From contig NZ_CP050451.1 in the NCBI RefSeq assembly GCF_014171595.1, positions 4,464,001 to 4,528,000 on the forward strand: DNA of 64,000 nt. Direction: 5' to 3'. Below the pieces are notes generated by a model, which searched no databases, was not told the DNA's origin, and saw only the letters and a program-made list of their open reading frames with translations. The position numbers were made by a program, and so were the translations under genes. Below are positions 1 through 9,268 of this stretch, piece by piece (the stretch's first letter is position 1; every line of letters begins with the position of its first letter). The stretch is from Massilia sp. Se16.2.3 (GTDB lineage: Bacteria; Pseudomonadota; Gammaproteobacteria; Burkholderiales; Burkholderiaceae_D).

Positions 1-849
1 GCGCCGGCTGGGCTTCCACCCGGCCCGCTTCGATCTTGGCCAGGTCGAGCAGGTCGTTGACCATCTCCGACATCTCGGTGGCGGTGCGTTCGATGAACAG
101 CACCTGGCGTTCCTGCTCGGGCGTGAGCTCGCCGTCCATGCGGTCGAGCAGGAGCTTGGACAGTGCCCGGATCGACGACAGCGGCGTGCGCAGCTCGTGG
201 CTGGTATTGGACAGGAAGCGCGACTTCATCTCGTCGGCGCGGCGCAGGCGCTCGGCCTTGTCCTCGATCTCGGCATACAGCGCGACGATGCCGCGGTTGG
301 TGTCTTCGAGTTCGCGCGTGAGCGAAAGCAGGTCTTCCTGGCGCTCGCGCAGTTCGGCCAGGGTCTCGACCAGCTCGCGGTTCTGCTGCTGCACTTCCCG
401 GAACGAGTTGGCAACCGGCGTCGCCGCCAGCTCGGCGGCGATTTGCGCCAGCCGCGCCGCGCCCACAGCTTGCTGGGGCGGCAGCGTCTTGCGCATCCGT
501 ATCGCCGGCTCGTCCGCGCCGCCACCGGAACAGGCGTCCATCAGGCGGTGCGCCGTCACCACCGCGGCATCGGCGAGCGCGGCCGCTTCGCTATAGGGCG
601 GCGGGACGCACGAAGCCGACACCGTCACCTCGAGCTGCTGGCGCGCGTGCTCGTCCAGCAGGGCAAACGTGACCCGTGCCGCCGCCCCGCCGTGGCAAGC
701 CGCGCGCGCCACTTCCGACACCGCGGTGGCGATGCGCACCTGGTCCTGCTTGGTGAAACCGAGCACCATCGACACCGGCGTGCGCGCTGGCGCACCAGCA
801 CCACGTCCATGTCGCGTTCGACCGCCACGACGAGGATGCGCTGGCTCAT
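1..849 (-). CDS. RsbT-like/histidine kinase fusion, partial, frameshifted
   Basis: Signalling kinase at the downstream end of the stressosome operon, cut by the left window edge. The N-terminus reads MSQRILVVAVERDMD and, after a break, GFTKQDQVRIATAVSEVAR, which resembles the RsbT-type ATPase fold. A long coiled coil follows and then the dimerisation/phosphoacceptor motif SNTSHELRTPLSSIRAL. The ATPase and any receiver domain lie outside the window. A one-base deletion near 790-800 breaks the frame between VRQRAR and VSMVLGF; motifs continue on both sides, so a sequencing error is likely. Its ATG at 849 overlaps the stop of the upstream phosphatase gene by four bases, showing translational coupling. 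Inferred role: converts stressosome output into phosphotransfer. Confidence 0.75.
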
Positions 850-1877
850 GCGCGCCTCGCGCGGCGGCGCACGACGAGCACCATGGCATCGTCGCGGCGG
901 CGGATGAAGTCGCGCATCAGCACCGCGGCCACCAGCGCCGGACTGCGCGCGAGCAGGCCCGGGTATTTGTCCAGGTCCCACTGGGTCTGGATGCCATCCG
1001 AGTGCAGGATGCACAGGGCGCCCGGCGGGCATGGCACCGAAAACTCCTGCACCTTGCGCATGTTGTGGCCGACGATGCCGTTGTGCGAGACCAGCGCACG
1101 GCGGCTGTCGCCGTCGATCACATAGGCGCCGATATTGCCCACGCCGGCAAAGCGGATGGTGTCATGTTCGAAATCGATGCGGGCGGCCGCCAGCGCGGCG
1201 CCGCGCGTGACACGCAACGCATGGTGCGCGGCCTCGACCAGGGCCCCCGGTTCCGATTGCGGACGGTGCGCCAGTTCCGCCAGCGCGGCCCGGGAAGCCG
1301 CGGCCGCGTCCGGCCCATGGCCGAGGCCATCGGCGGCGAGCAGGGTGGCGCCGGTCGGGCCGCAGGATACGCCCCAGCCATCGCCGCACTCGTCTTCGCC
1401 GACCAGCGGCACGGTCAGGGCGCCGACATCGACCCGGCACAGCCCGGGACCGGCCTCGTCGCGCCACAGGCGCATGAAGAACAGGGCCCCGTTGCCGGGC
1501 ACGGACCAGACGTCGAACTCGTCGGACAGGCGTCCGAGCGCGCCCAGGCCGGTGCCTGCCGTGCCCGCCGTCGACATGCCGTCGCGCAGGCAGGCATCGA
1601 GGTCGGCGATGCCGGGGCCGTTATCGACAGCGAGCACGTCGACACCGGGCACGCCTTCGGACTGCGCCACGTTCAGGTAGAGCGTGCCCTCGCCCGCATG
1701 CTTGAGCAGGTTGGTGCCGGCTTCGGTGACGATCAGCGCCAGCGCGCCGGCCCGGGTCTCGCTGAAACCGAGGTTCGTGGCCAGCCTCTGGCCGGCGCGG
1801 CGCGCCGCCGCAATGTCGCTGGCGTGCACCACAGGGAAGCTCAGCTGGGTGTCGCGCGAAGTAATCAGCGTTTCCAT
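846..1877 (-). CDS. RsbT-like ATPase fused to SpoIIE/PP2C phosphatase (RsbX-type)
   Basis: 343 aa, two domains. Residues about 1-135 form a GHKL ATPase of the anti-sigma/RsbT type, with N-box TEAGTNLLKHA and G1 box DNGPGIADL. Residues about 145-340 are a SpoIIE/PP2C serine phosphatase with AADGLGHGPDA and HSDGIQTQWD as the metal-binding aspartates. In stressosomes, RsbX-type phosphatases remove the phosphates that RsbT places on RsbR and RsbS, resetting the complex; that role is inferred from family and position. It overlaps the rsbT end by 13 bases and the next gene start by 4, so it is translated as part of the same operon. The sequence is intact. Confidence 0.85.
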   Translation of the reverse strand: METLITSRDTQLSFPVVHASDIAAARRAGQRLATNLGFSETRAGALALIVTEAGTNLLKHAGEGTLYLNVAQSEGVPGVDVLAVDNGPGIADLDACLRDGMSTAGTAGTGLGALGRLSDEFDVWSVPGNGALFFMRLWRDEAGPGLCRVDVGALTVPLVGEDECGDGWGVSCGPTGATLLAADGLGHGPDAAAASRAALAELAHRPQSEPGALVEAAHHALRVTRGAALAAARIDFEHDTIRFAGVGNIGAYVIDGDSRRALVSHNGIVGHNMRKVQEFSVPCPPGALCILHSDGIQTQWDLDKYPGLLARSPALVAAVLMRDFIRRRDDAMVLVVRRRARRA

Positions 1878-2332
1878 TTCACGACCGCGATCGCGGTTCC
1901 CTCTCCCGTGCGGGTGTCGATGGCGAATTCGTCGACCAGGCGCTTCGAGCCGCCCAGTCCCAGGCCCAGGCCGCCGCCGGTGGTGTAGCCGTCGCGCAGC
2001 GCCAGGTCGAGGTCGGGGATGCCGGGGCCGGCATCGACGAACACGAGGCCGACACCGCTACGCAGGCCGTCGACGAGCTTGTCGAGGTGGACGGCCCCGC
2101 CGCCGCCATACTTGATGACGTTACGGGCCAGTTCGCTTGCCGCGGTGATCAGCTTGGTCTGGTCGACCAGCGACAGGCCGATGGCGACGGCGCGTTCGCG
2201 CACGTGCCTGCGCAGCCCGACGACGTCCTCGTCGCCACGCAGCGGCAGGCTCGCACGCTCGACGCGGTAGCGCGCATGATGGTCGAGCAAGTGGGTGTCG
2301 AACGCAACTGCGGAATCAGTCGCTGAACTCAT
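1865..2332 (-). CDS. rsbT: Stressosome serine/threonine kinase RsbT
   Basis: 155 aa, near the usual RsbT length. GHKL-family kinase that phosphorylates RsbR and RsbS and is released from the stressosome on stress. Visible motifs are the N-box ASELARNVIKYGGGG, the G1 box DAGPGIPDLDLALRDGY and the glycine-rich lid GGGLGLGLGGSKRLVDEF. The start ATG overlaps the rsbS stop (ATGA), the usual coupling in rsbRST operons. No sigma-B or RsbU/RsbV genes are present, so the downstream partner is probably the fused phosphatase or the kinase encoded next. Confidence 0.92.
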   Translation of the reverse strand: MSSATDSAVAFDTHLLDHHARYRVERASLPLRGDEDVVGLRRHVRERAVAIGLSLVDQTKLITAASELARNVIKYGGGGAVHLDKLVDGLRSGVGLVFVDAGPGIPDLDLALRDGYTTGGGLGLGLGGSKRLVDEFAIDTRTGEGTAIAVVKWKR

Positions 2333-2688
2333 CTATTCAGGTTCTTTCCGAGCAGGGCCATGCCTTTCTCGACGTTCAAGGCGGTTTTCACGCCGTGCAA
2401 GGTCAGCCCCAGCTCGACCAGGGTGATGGCCACCGCCGGCTGCATGCCGACGACGACGGTCCGCGCGTCGAGCACGCGGGCCATGGCCGCGGTATTGCTG
2501 ATCATGCGTCCGATGAAGGAATCGACCAGGTCGAGTGCCGAGATGTCGATCAGCACACCCTTGGCGCCATCGCGCACGATACGCTCGGTCAGGTCGTCCT
2601 GCAAGGTCATCGCCAGGCGGTCGTGCATGTCGACCTGGATGGTGACCAAGAGCAGGTCGCCCATCCTCAGGATAGGAATGCGTTCCAT
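2329..2688 (-). CDS. rsbS: Stressosome scaffold protein RsbS
   Basis: 119 aa single STAS domain, the minimal scaffold that builds the stressosome core with RsbR and holds RsbT. The motif DISALDLVDSFIGRM carries the serine that aligns with the RsbT phosphorylation site of Bacillus RsbS (Ser59); GMQPAVAITL matches the second conserved loop. Starts at ATG 2688, 15 bases after the rsbR stop, and overlaps rsbT. Cytoplasmic. Confidence 0.92.
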   Translation of the reverse strand: MERIPILRMGDLLLVTIQVDMHDRLAMTLQDDLTERIVRDGAKGVLIDISALDLVDSFIGRMISNTAAMARVLDARTVVVGMQPAVAITLVELGLTLHGVKTALNVEKGMALLGKNLNR

Positions 2689-2703
2689 GTCGTTCCGCTT
2701 CGA

Positions 2704-3570
2704 TCAGTGCTTGTTGGTGACGACAACCGAGGTGCCGGTACGCTCGAGCGCTACCAGGAACGCGTCGGCCAGGGTCGCCTTGGTGACCACGTCTTCCAGG
2801 TTCACGCCCAGGTGCACGATGGTCTGCGCGATCTGCGGACGGATGCCGCTGATGATGCAGTCGGCGCCCATCAGGCGCGCGGCGGCGATGGTTTTCATCA
2901 GGTGCTGGGCAACCAGGGTGTCGACCATCGGCACGCCGGTGATGTCGATGATGGCGATCACGGCGCCGGTGTCGACGATCTTTTGCAGGATGTTTTCCAT
3001 CACCACCTGGGTACGGGCCGAGTCGAGCGTGCCAATCAGCGGCAGCGCCAGGATGCCGTTCCACAGCTTGACGACCGGGGTCGACAGTTCCAGCAGCTCC
3101 TGCTGCTGGCGCACGATGATCTGGTCCTTGGCCTTCTGGAACACCTCGATCGTGTACAGGCCGAGCTTGTCGAGCAGCATGCTGATCGACCAGGATGCGG
3201 CGGCCAGCGCGCCGGCGTCGTCGCCCAGGCCGGCAGCCATCTGGCTGAACAGCGCCTGCTTCAGCGAAAAGACGAAGGTCGCCGTTTCGCTCGGCGTGGA
3301 ACCGGTCTTGGCACGGTTCGACGAAATCTCGGCCAGCAGGTCGCGCGCTTCATCCCACGAACGGTGCTCGATGTTTTCCAGCTCGCCGGCACGGGTCGCC
3401 TGGGCGAACACCGACAGGAACTGCTGGCAATGGGTACGCAGCTGCTCCTTCGCGCTGGCGCTGCCGCGCATGGTCAGCGCTTCCAGCTGTGCAATCCACT
3501 GCGAACCGATCTCGGCTTCGTGTTCGGAGATGAGCTGGCTGATGCGGGCGGCGTTGTCCTTCGTGGTCAT
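2704..3570 (-). CDS. rsbR: Stressosome sensor RsbR
   Basis: 288 aa from the ATG at 3570, preferred over an upstream in-frame ATG at 3621 because AAGGA lies eight bases before it. Residues about 10-140 look like the non-haem globin-like RsbRD N-terminal domain, and residues about 160-285 are a STAS domain. Both phosphorylatable threonines of Bacillus RsbR can be located: DITGVPMVDT (Thr171-like) and GIRPQIAQT (Thr205-like). First gene of the rsbRST operon. An AT-rich stretch at 3635-3660 upstream (TATAGT and TAATAAT on the minus strand) is the likely promoter region. The signal sensed cannot be told from the sequence. Confidence 0.9.
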   Translation of the reverse strand: MTTKDNAARISQLISEHEAEIGSQWIAQLEALTMRGSASAKEQLRTHCQQFLSVFAQATRAGELENIEHRSWDEARDLLAEISSNRAKTGSTPSETATFVFSLKQALFSQMAAGLGDDAGALAAASWSISMLLDKLGLYTIEVFQKAKDQIIVRQQQELLELSTPVVKLWNGILALPLIGTLDSARTQVVMENILQKIVDTGAVIAIIDITGVPMVDTLVAQHLMKTIAAARLMGADCIISGIRPQIAQTIVHLGVNLEDVVTKATLADAFLVALERTGTSVVVTNKH

Positions 3571-3721
3571 CGATTCGTTCCTTGCGTCGTCGGTAGAGGG
3601 AGTGCTGCCCGAATCGCACACGAGCAGTTCCAGATTAAAGAATTATTAACTATAACACTTCTTGCCCTGGATTCACGTGACACTTCAGCCGTGCGCGGGT
3701 AGCGCGCCATGCGGCGGGCAT

Positions 3722-3755
3722 GAAAAAAACGCCGGGCTCGCGCCTCGGCGGTTCC
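3722..3755 (-). terminator. Rho-independent terminator after DUF1444 gene
   Basis: Read on the minus strand, AACCGCCGAGG and CCGGCGTT form a GC-rich stem, followed by seven T residues (A run at 3723-3729 on the plus strand). It lies about 30 bases past the stop at 3786. Confidence 0.75.
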
Positions 3756-3785
3756 TTGTAAAGCCGGGTTCGGCGCAGCCCTTTG

Positions 3786-4976
3786 TCACAGGCCCAGGCT
3801 GGCCAGCTCCGGGAAGCGCGACACGCGGTAGCGCACTGGATAGGTGTCCGGCTCCGGCGTCATCAGGTGCCCTGCCGCTGCCACGACCTGCTCCCAGCCC
3901 ACGATGCCGGCGTGGTGGCCCTTGCCCCCCTCGTCCAGGCGCCCGAACGCGACCCGGTCGGCGCAAGGCAGCAGCGTCTCCACTCCCTCGGTCCAGACCG
4001 TTACGCTGAACAGGCGTTCGTCGTCGCCCTTGTAGAGCATGTAGCTCGCCACGAACAGGTCGACGCCCTCCTTCTCGTAGTGCTGGTCGAGCAGGTGCTT
4101 CTGGTCGGCATAGTCTTCCTGCAGCGCCTTGCGCCGCAGGTCATCCAGGGCGCGCGCGACCTCCTCGTCCTCGGGCACGAAGCGCTCGGCGCGGCCATCG
4201 ATGAACGCGTACATCACCGTCGACACGCGCCGTCCTTCATCGTCGATCGCCATGCCGGCGCAGCGCACCAGCTCGAGCAGGTCCTCTTTCGTGCGCGAGG
4301 CCGAAAGCAGCATGCGCCCGCGCGTGGGAATCATCGCCACCGGCTGCGTGCCGGCCACGCGGTGCACGAGGTCGGGCAGCAGCAGCCTGGACGAGTCGTA
4401 GGCATCGTTCCAGTCGCTGGCGAACAGGGCCGGCGATATCTGGACGAATTTCTCGGCGCCGAGGTCGCGCAGGTTATCGAGCGCAACCGCGTTCGCCTCG
4501 GCGACCGCCACACCCCATTCGACGAGCTGCCCGGCGCCGAGCACGTGCGTGACGTGTTCGCTGTCGTAGGCCAGCATCAGCACCGTATCGTCGCTGAAGG
4601 CGGTCGTGGCAAAGCCGCCCTCGGCGCCGCCGCGTGCGGGCGCAGGTCCGAGGCCGGCCGCCTGCTGAAAGGCGCGCGTGCGCAGTACCGGCAGCAGGTT
4701 GCGCCGGGCCGCGGCGAAGGATGCGGGAATCTCGTTACGAACGAACAGATTGGCATACTTGGCCATCACGTTCGCCCGTCCGGCACGGCTTGCCTGGCAG
4801 TAGTCGTGATAGTAATTGTGCAGGTTGACGACGTTATCGCTGCCCATGAGGATGCGGAAATTCGCTTCGTCGAACTCCATGGGGCCGTCGAATCCGCGCT
4901 TCCTGGCTTCCTTCATGACGATGTCCGCGAATGCGGCGGGAGTTGGTTTGCGCTTGAAAAAGTCCAGGATTCCCAC
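3786..4976 (-). CDS. DUF1444 family protein
   Basis: 396 aa from a GTG start at 4976, chosen because GGAG lies about seven bases upstream and because the conserved-looking sequence begins there (VGILDFFKRKPT); the frame is open to 5075. The protein resembles the DUF1444/YtpQ family, whose function is not known. It has no signal peptide or membrane segment and is probably cytoplasmic. It stands alone between two terminators and is transcribed on the same strand as pnp. Confidence 0.7.
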   Translation of the reverse strand: MGILDFFKRKPTPAAFADIVMKEARKRGFDGPMEFDEANFRILMGSDNVVNLHNYYHDYCQASRAGRANVMAKYANLFVRNEIPASFAAARRNLLPVLRTRAFQQAAGLGPAPARGGAEGGFATTAFSDDTVLMLAYDSEHVTHVLGAGQLVEWGVAVAEANAVALDNLRDLGAEKFVQISPALFASDWNDAYDSSRLLLPDLVHRVAGTQPVAMIPTRGRMLLSASRTKEDLLELVRCAGMAIDDEGRRVSTVMYAFIDGRAERFVPEDEEVARALDDLRRKALQEDYADQKHLLDQHYEKEGVDLFVASYMLYKGDDERLFSVTVWTEGVETLLPCADRVAFGRLDEGGKGHHAGIVGWEQVVAAAGHLMTPEPDTYPVRYRVSRFPELASLGL

Positions 4977-5050
4977 GGCGTGCTCCGAAATGACGATAGC
5001 CCGGCAGTCTAGTGGCTTGCCGCACCGCCGTCCATCGAAGCATGGCAAAA

Positions 5051-5090
5051 ACAAAAAACCGCCAGGCTCACGCACTGGCGGTTTTTGGTT
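5051..5090. terminator. Terminator between pnp and DUF1444 gene
   Basis: Perfect stem AACCGCCAG / CTGGCGGTT at 5057-5084, flanked by an A run and a T run, so it can work in both directions. It sits about 40 bases after the pnp stop. Confidence 0.85.
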
Positions 5091-5122
5091 TCAACAGCGG
5101 CAGCACCGCTTGCGAAGACTGG

Positions 5123-7225
5123 TTACTGCGCCGCGCCTTCCACAGGATCGGCAGCCTTCATCGACAGCTTCAGGCGGCCGCGCTCGTCGGTCTCGAGGAC
5201 CTTCACGCGCACTTGCTGGCCTTCCTTGAGGTAGTCGGCGACGGCGTTCACACGCTCGTTGGCGATCTGCGAGATGTGCAGCAGGCCGTCCTTGCCAGGC
5301 ATGACCTGCACGATGGCGCCGAAGTCCAGCAGTTTCAGCACGGTGCCGTCGTAGGTCTTGCCCACTTCGACCGATGCGGTCAGTTCTTCGATGCGGCGCT
5401 TGGCTTCCTGGCCGGCGGCAGCGTCGACGGACGCGATGGTCACGACGCCTTCGTCGGTGATGTCGATCTGGGTGCCGGTCTCTTCGGTCAGCGCGCGGAT
5501 GACGGCGCCGCCCTTGCCGATGACGTCACGGATCTTGTCCGGGTTGATCTTGATCGTGATCAGGCGTGGTGCGAAGTCCGACAGTTCGGTCTTCACGCTC
5601 GGCACGGCCTTCTGCATCTCGACCAGGATGTGCTGGCGGGCTTCCTTGGCTTGCGCCAGCGCCACCTGCATGATCTCCTTGGTGATGCCCATGATCTTGA
5701 TGTCCATCTGCAGGGCGGTGATGCCCGCGGTGGTACCGGCGACCTTGAAGTCCATGTCGCCCAGGTGGTCTTCGTCACCCAGGATGTCGGTCAGGACGGC
5801 GAACTTGCCGCCTTCCTTGATCAGGCCCATGGCGATGCCGGCGACGTGCGCCTTCATCGGCACGCCGGCGTCCATCAGTGCCAGGCAGCCGCCGCAGACC
5901 GATGCCATCGACGAGGAACCGTTCGATTCGGTGATTTCCGACACCAGGCGCACCGAATAGCTGAACTCTTCAGGCGATGGCAGCGCTGCAACGAGTGCGC
6001 GCTTGGCCAGGCGGCCGTGGCCGATTTCGCGGCGCTTCGGGGTGCCCACACGGCCGGTTTCGCCGGTGGCGAACGGAGGCATGTTGTAGTGCATCATGAA
6101 GTCGTCGGTGTACTCGCCCATCAGCGCGTCGATCTTCTGGCTGTCGCGGGCGGTGCCGAGGGTGGCGATGACCAGCGCCTGGGTTTCGCCGCGGGTGAAC
6201 AGGGCCGAACCGTGGGTACGCGGCAGCACGCCGGTACGGATAGCGATCGGACGCACGGTGCGGGTGTCGCGGCCGTCGATGCGTGGCTCGCCGTCCAGGA
6301 TCTGCGAACGCACGACCTTGGCTTCCATGTCGAACAGGATGTTGCCGACTTCGGCCGCATCGGCGCTGACGCCCTGCTCGGCCAGCTGGGCCATGACTTC
6401 CGACGACAGCGATTTGAGCTTCTGCTGGCGCGCCGACTTTTCGCGGGTCTGGTAGGCGTCGCGGATCTTTTCCGAGGCCAGCTGGGCCACCTGGCCGATC
6501 AGGGTTTCGTTCTTGGCTGGTGCGCTCCACTCGACTTCCGGCTTGCCGCCTTCTTCGACCAGGGCGTGGATGGCGTCGATGACGGCGCGCATCTGCTCGT
6601 GGCCGAAGACGACCGCGCCCAGCATGACTTCTTCGGACAGCTGCTGCGCTTCGGATTCGACCATCAGCACGGCCGTTTCGGTACCGGCGACGACGAGGTC
6701 CATCTGCGAGGTCTTGAGCTGGGTGGTGCTCGGGTTCAGGATGTACTGGCCGTTGGCGTAGCCGACGCGGGCGGCGCCGATCGGGCCATTGAACGGGATG
6801 CCGGCGACGCACAGGGCGGCCGAGGCACCGATCATCGCAGGGATGTCCGGATCGATTTCAGGATTGACCGACAGTACGTGGATGATGACCTGGACTTCGT
6901 TCAGGTAGCCTTCCGGGAACAGCGGACGGATCGGACGGTCGATCAGGCGCGAGGTGAGGGTTTCCTTTTCGGAAGGACGGCCTTCGCGCTTGAAGAAACC
7001 GCCCGGGATTTTACCGGCAGCGTACGTTTTCTCGATGTAATCGACGGTCAGCGGGAAGAAGTCCTGGCCTGGCTTCGCGTCTTTCTTCGCGACGACGGTA
7101 GCGAGCACGACGGTGTCTTCGACGGACACCATGACGGCGCCGCTTGCCTGACGGGCGATTTCACCAGTTTCCAGGGTGACGGTATGTTGGCCGTACTGGA
7201 AGGTTTTCGTAACTTTATTAAACAT
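5123..7225 (-). CDS. pnp: Polyribonucleotide nucleotidyltransferase (PNPase)
   Basis: 700 aa, full length. Phosphorolytic 3'-5' exoribonuclease and degradosome partner in the cytoplasm. Two RNase PH domains separated by a helical linker occupy about residues 1-540. A KH domain follows with the GxxG loop in [13 protein letters not shown], and then an S1 domain at about 620-690 ([18 protein letters not shown]). The active-site region [11 protein letters not shown] is present. It lies downstream of rpsO as in most proteobacteria; the rpsO terminator in between suggests partial read-through or its own promoter. Confidence 0.98.
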   Translation of the reverse strand: MFNKVTKTFQYGQHTVTLETGEIARQASGAVMVSVEDTVVLATVVAKKDAKPGQDFFPLTVDYIEKTYAAGKIPGGFFKREGRPSEKETLTSRLIDRPIRPLFPEGYLNEVQVIIHVLSVNPEIDPDIPAMIGASAALCVAGIPFNGPIGAARVGYANGQYILNPSTTQLKTSQMDLVVAGTETAVLMVESEAQQLSEEVMLGAVVFGHEQMRAVIDAIHALVEEGGKPEVEWSAPAKNETLIGQVAQLASEKIRDAYQTREKSARQQKLKSLSSEVMAQLAEQGVSADAAEVGNILFDMEAKVVRSQILDGEPRIDGRDTRTVRPIAIRTGVLPRTHGSALFTRGETQALVIATLGTARDSQKIDALMGEYTDDFMMHYNMPPFATGETGRVGTPKRREIGHGRLAKRALVAALPSPEEFSYSVRLVSEITESNGSSSMASVCGGCLALMDAGVPMKAHVAGIAMGLIKEGGKFAVLTDILGDEDHLGDMDFKVAGTTAGITALQMDIKIMGITKEIMQVALAQAKEARQHILVEMQKAVPSVKTELSDFAPRLITIKINPDKIRDVIGKGGAVIRALTEETGTQIDITDEGVVTIASVDAAAGQEAKRRIEELTASVEVGKTYDGTVLKLLDFGAIVQVMPGKDGLLHISQIANERVNAVADYLKEGQQVRVKVLETDERGRLKLSMKAADPVEGAAQ

Positions 7226-7360
7226 GGGTAATCCCTTTCTATTTGCCGACAGATTTTCAGGGGCTGTCGTTCACCTCTCACCACGCACGGCCAACGAAGT
7301 TCCCGCCAAGGGCGCCTCGCAGGCCGCTTATTGCCTTACAAAAACAACAAACGCGCAAAC

Positions 7361-7400
7361 AAAAAATGCCCGCGACAGTCAAACTGACGCAGGCATTTCT
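7361..7400 (-). terminator. rpsO terminator
   Basis: On the minus strand, AAATGCCTGCG pairs with CGCGGGCATTT and is followed by T residues. It starts about 28 bases after the rpsO stop. An inner stem, GTCAGTTTGAC, extends the hairpin. Confidence 0.8.
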
Positions 7401-7425
7401 TTGACTAAACCGTCTGGCGCAAAAA

Positions 7426-7695
7426 TTACTTACGCAGGCCGAGTTTGGCGATCAGGTCACGGTAACGATTTGCATCCTTACGCTTCAGGTAAGCCAGCAG
7501 GCTCTTACGACGGTTGACCATCATGATCAGGCCGCGGCGCGAGTGGTGGTCTTTCTGGTGGGCCTTGAAGTGGCCGTTCAGTTCGTTGATGCGTGCGGTC
7601 AGCAGTGCGACCTGGACTTCCGGCGAACCGGTATCGTTCTGGGCACGTGCGTTATCCGCGATGATCGCGGACTTGTTGATGTTTTCTACGGTCAT
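7426..7695 (-). CDS. rpsO: 30S ribosomal protein S15
   Basis: 89 aa, the normal S15 length, starting [11 protein letters not shown]. The frame is open upstream to 7839, but the start at 7695 is fixed by family alignment and by AAAGGTAAC upstream. The 16S rRNA-binding features [15 protein letters not shown] and [12 protein letters not shown] are intact. Binds the central domain of 16S rRNA. Confidence 0.97.
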   Translation of the reverse strand: MTVENINKSAIIADNARAQNDTGSPEVQVALLTARINELNGHFKAHQKDHHSRRGLIMMVNRRKSLLAYLKRKDANRYRDLIAKLGLRK

Positions 7696-7872
7696 GATGT
7701 TACCTTTCACATGCGGTGCAAGAGTCGGAACCCAGCGCACCGTGATTATGTTAAAAAAACCTGCCCTTGCGGACAGACCCGCCAGTATATGCGAAAACGG
7801 TGGGCGCCACCAGCCTTTGCGAAGGGTTGGCGGCCGCATCCTGGGTTGTCGATGTGTTTTCGGGGGCGTTTC

Positions 7873-8376
7873 ATGCAGAACCTGACAAGAATGGCAATAC
7901 TATGCGGCGCGTTGGCCCTGGGCGGCTGCAGCGCGCCGCTCTTCCGCCAGGCACCGGCCGTGGGCGATCCGGTCGCCAGCGTCACCGCGAAGATGGGGCA
8001 GCCGACCAACGTGTATCCGCTGCCCGATGGCCAGCTGTTCGAATACGCCACCGGACCGATGGGCCAGTTCACCTGGATGGCGCGCATCGGCGCCGACGGC
8101 CGGCTGCAGTCCTATGAACAGGTGCTCACTGGCGAGAAGTTCGCGGCCATCAGGATCGGCAAGGCCACCAAGGACGAGGTGCTACGCACTGTCGGGCGCC
8201 CCGCGGAGCATTCGCGCGTGGCCTCGCACGACTACGAAGTGTGGTCCTACCGCTACCGCGAGGCGGGCGTATGGAATTCGCTGATGCACGTGCACTTCGA
8301 CGCGCACGGCGTGGTGCAGCAAATGCTCAACGGCCCGGACCCGTTGTTCGAAGTGCGCGACAGGAACATGTGGTGA
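7873..8376 (+). CDS. BamE/SmpA-like outer-membrane lipoprotein
   Basis: 167 aa. Signal peptide [18 protein letters not shown] ends in the lipobox LGGC, so it is lipidated at Cys19. The mature part has two similar stretches, [20 protein letters not shown] and [19 protein letters not shown], each resembling the GxPxxxxxxxDG turn of the SmpA/OmlA (BamE) fold. BamE itself is shorter with one copy, so this is a paralogue with a tandem fold and not necessarily part of the Bam complex. Monocistronic. Confidence 0.75.
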   Translation: MQNLTRMAILCGALALGGCSAPLFRQAPAVGDPVASVTAKMGQPTNVYPLPDGQLFEYATGPMGQFTWMARIGADGRLQSYEQVLTGEKFAAIRIGKATKDEVLRTVGRPAEHSRVASHDYEVWSYRYREAGVWNSLMHVHFDAHGVVQQMLNGPDPLFEVRDRNMW

Positions 8377-8453
8377 GCCAAGGTTCTTGCTCTATGCAAT
8401 TTTTTACATATGCATGATCTAAAGGGCAACAACGGCACGTATACTGCCGTGCC

Positions 8454-9233
8454 ATGAACCTGGCACACCCATCGCCGCAAAAACAGCGCTACCTGGCCGG
8501 CATCGGCGTCTCGCTGGCTGTCCATGGCCTGCTGATCTCGCTCTGGCAACTGTCGAAGCCACCCCGCGTCCATGAGAACAGGGCGGAGACCGCCATGCTG
8601 CTGCGCCTGATACCGGCGCCGCTGCGTGACCAGAGCGTGCAGCGCACCCCTGCCCTGCCCGCCTCGCCCTCGACGACCAGGGGCGGGCGAGGCCCGCAGC
8701 CGCGAACACGCCCGCTACAGGAAGACCCGCAGCCGGTTGCGATCGCGCCAGACACGTCGGCGGCGTCCGCGCTACCCCCCCCGCCAGCAGCGCCAGAACC
8801 GGTGGCGCCCACCGCGCCGGGCGGCAGCGTCCTCGACAGGGCACGCGCCGCCGTGGGTGACATCGACCGCGACCTGCGTAGCGAACGCCCGCGGCGCGGC
8901 ATCGAAGCGCCGATCGAGACGAAGCAGATGAAGCTGGAACGAGGGATTGCCCGGGCTGCCGAGCTGGCGCCGAACCGCTGGTACCAGGCAGCGAAAACCG
9001 AGGAAATCCTCGACCCGGGCGGCTATGGGCGCAAGCGCTACCGCGTGGTGGGCGCCGCGGGTACCTATTGCGTCACCTACGAATCGCACCATGCACCGGA
9101 CGGCATCGATTCGATGAGCCGCGGCCTGAAGCCGAAAATCACCAGCTGCGAGGAAAGCGAACAGCCGGCAAGGTCCCAGAAATGGAACGACGCGCCCCCG
9201 CCCTCGACCCGGCGTCCGCCGCTACGGAACTAG
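8454..9233 (+). CDS. Proline-rich single-pass membrane protein
   Basis: 259 aa with one membrane segment at about residues 14-32 (GIGVSLAVHGLLISLW). An alanine/proline-rich linker extends to about residue 130, followed by a charged C-terminal domain with two cysteines. The N-terminal anchor plus proline linker is TonB-like in layout, but the C-terminus is not a clear TonB domain and no exbBD is nearby. Function unknown; it probably spans the periplasm. Confidence 0.6.
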   Translation: MNLAHPSPQKQRYLAGIGVSLAVHGLLISLWQLSKPPRVHENRAETAMLLRLIPAPLRDQSVQRTPALPASPSTTRGGRGPQPRTRPLQEDPQPVAIAPDTSAASALPPPPAAPEPVAPTAPGGSVLDRARAAVGDIDRDLRSERPRRGIEAPIETKQMKLERGIARAAELAPNRWYQAAKTEEILDPGGYGRKRYRVVGAAGTYCVTYESHHAPDGIDSMSRGLKPKITSCEESEQPARSQKWNDAPPPSTRRPPLRN

Positions 9234-9236
9234 CAA

Positions 9237-9268
9237 ACGCGCCGCTCCACCGGGAGCGGCGCGGCATT
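9237..9268. terminator. Terminator-like hairpin between convergent genes
   Basis: Ten-base perfect stem GCGCCGCTCC / GGAGCGGCGC with a three-base loop between two convergent genes. The T tract is short on both sides. Confidence 0.6.

Noticed and set aside
5012..7231. 739-codon plus-strand open frame opposite pnp
   Set aside because: It is rich in Asp, His, Gly and Leu with no family resemblance, and is the usual antisense shadow of a GC-rich gene; pnp is unambiguous.
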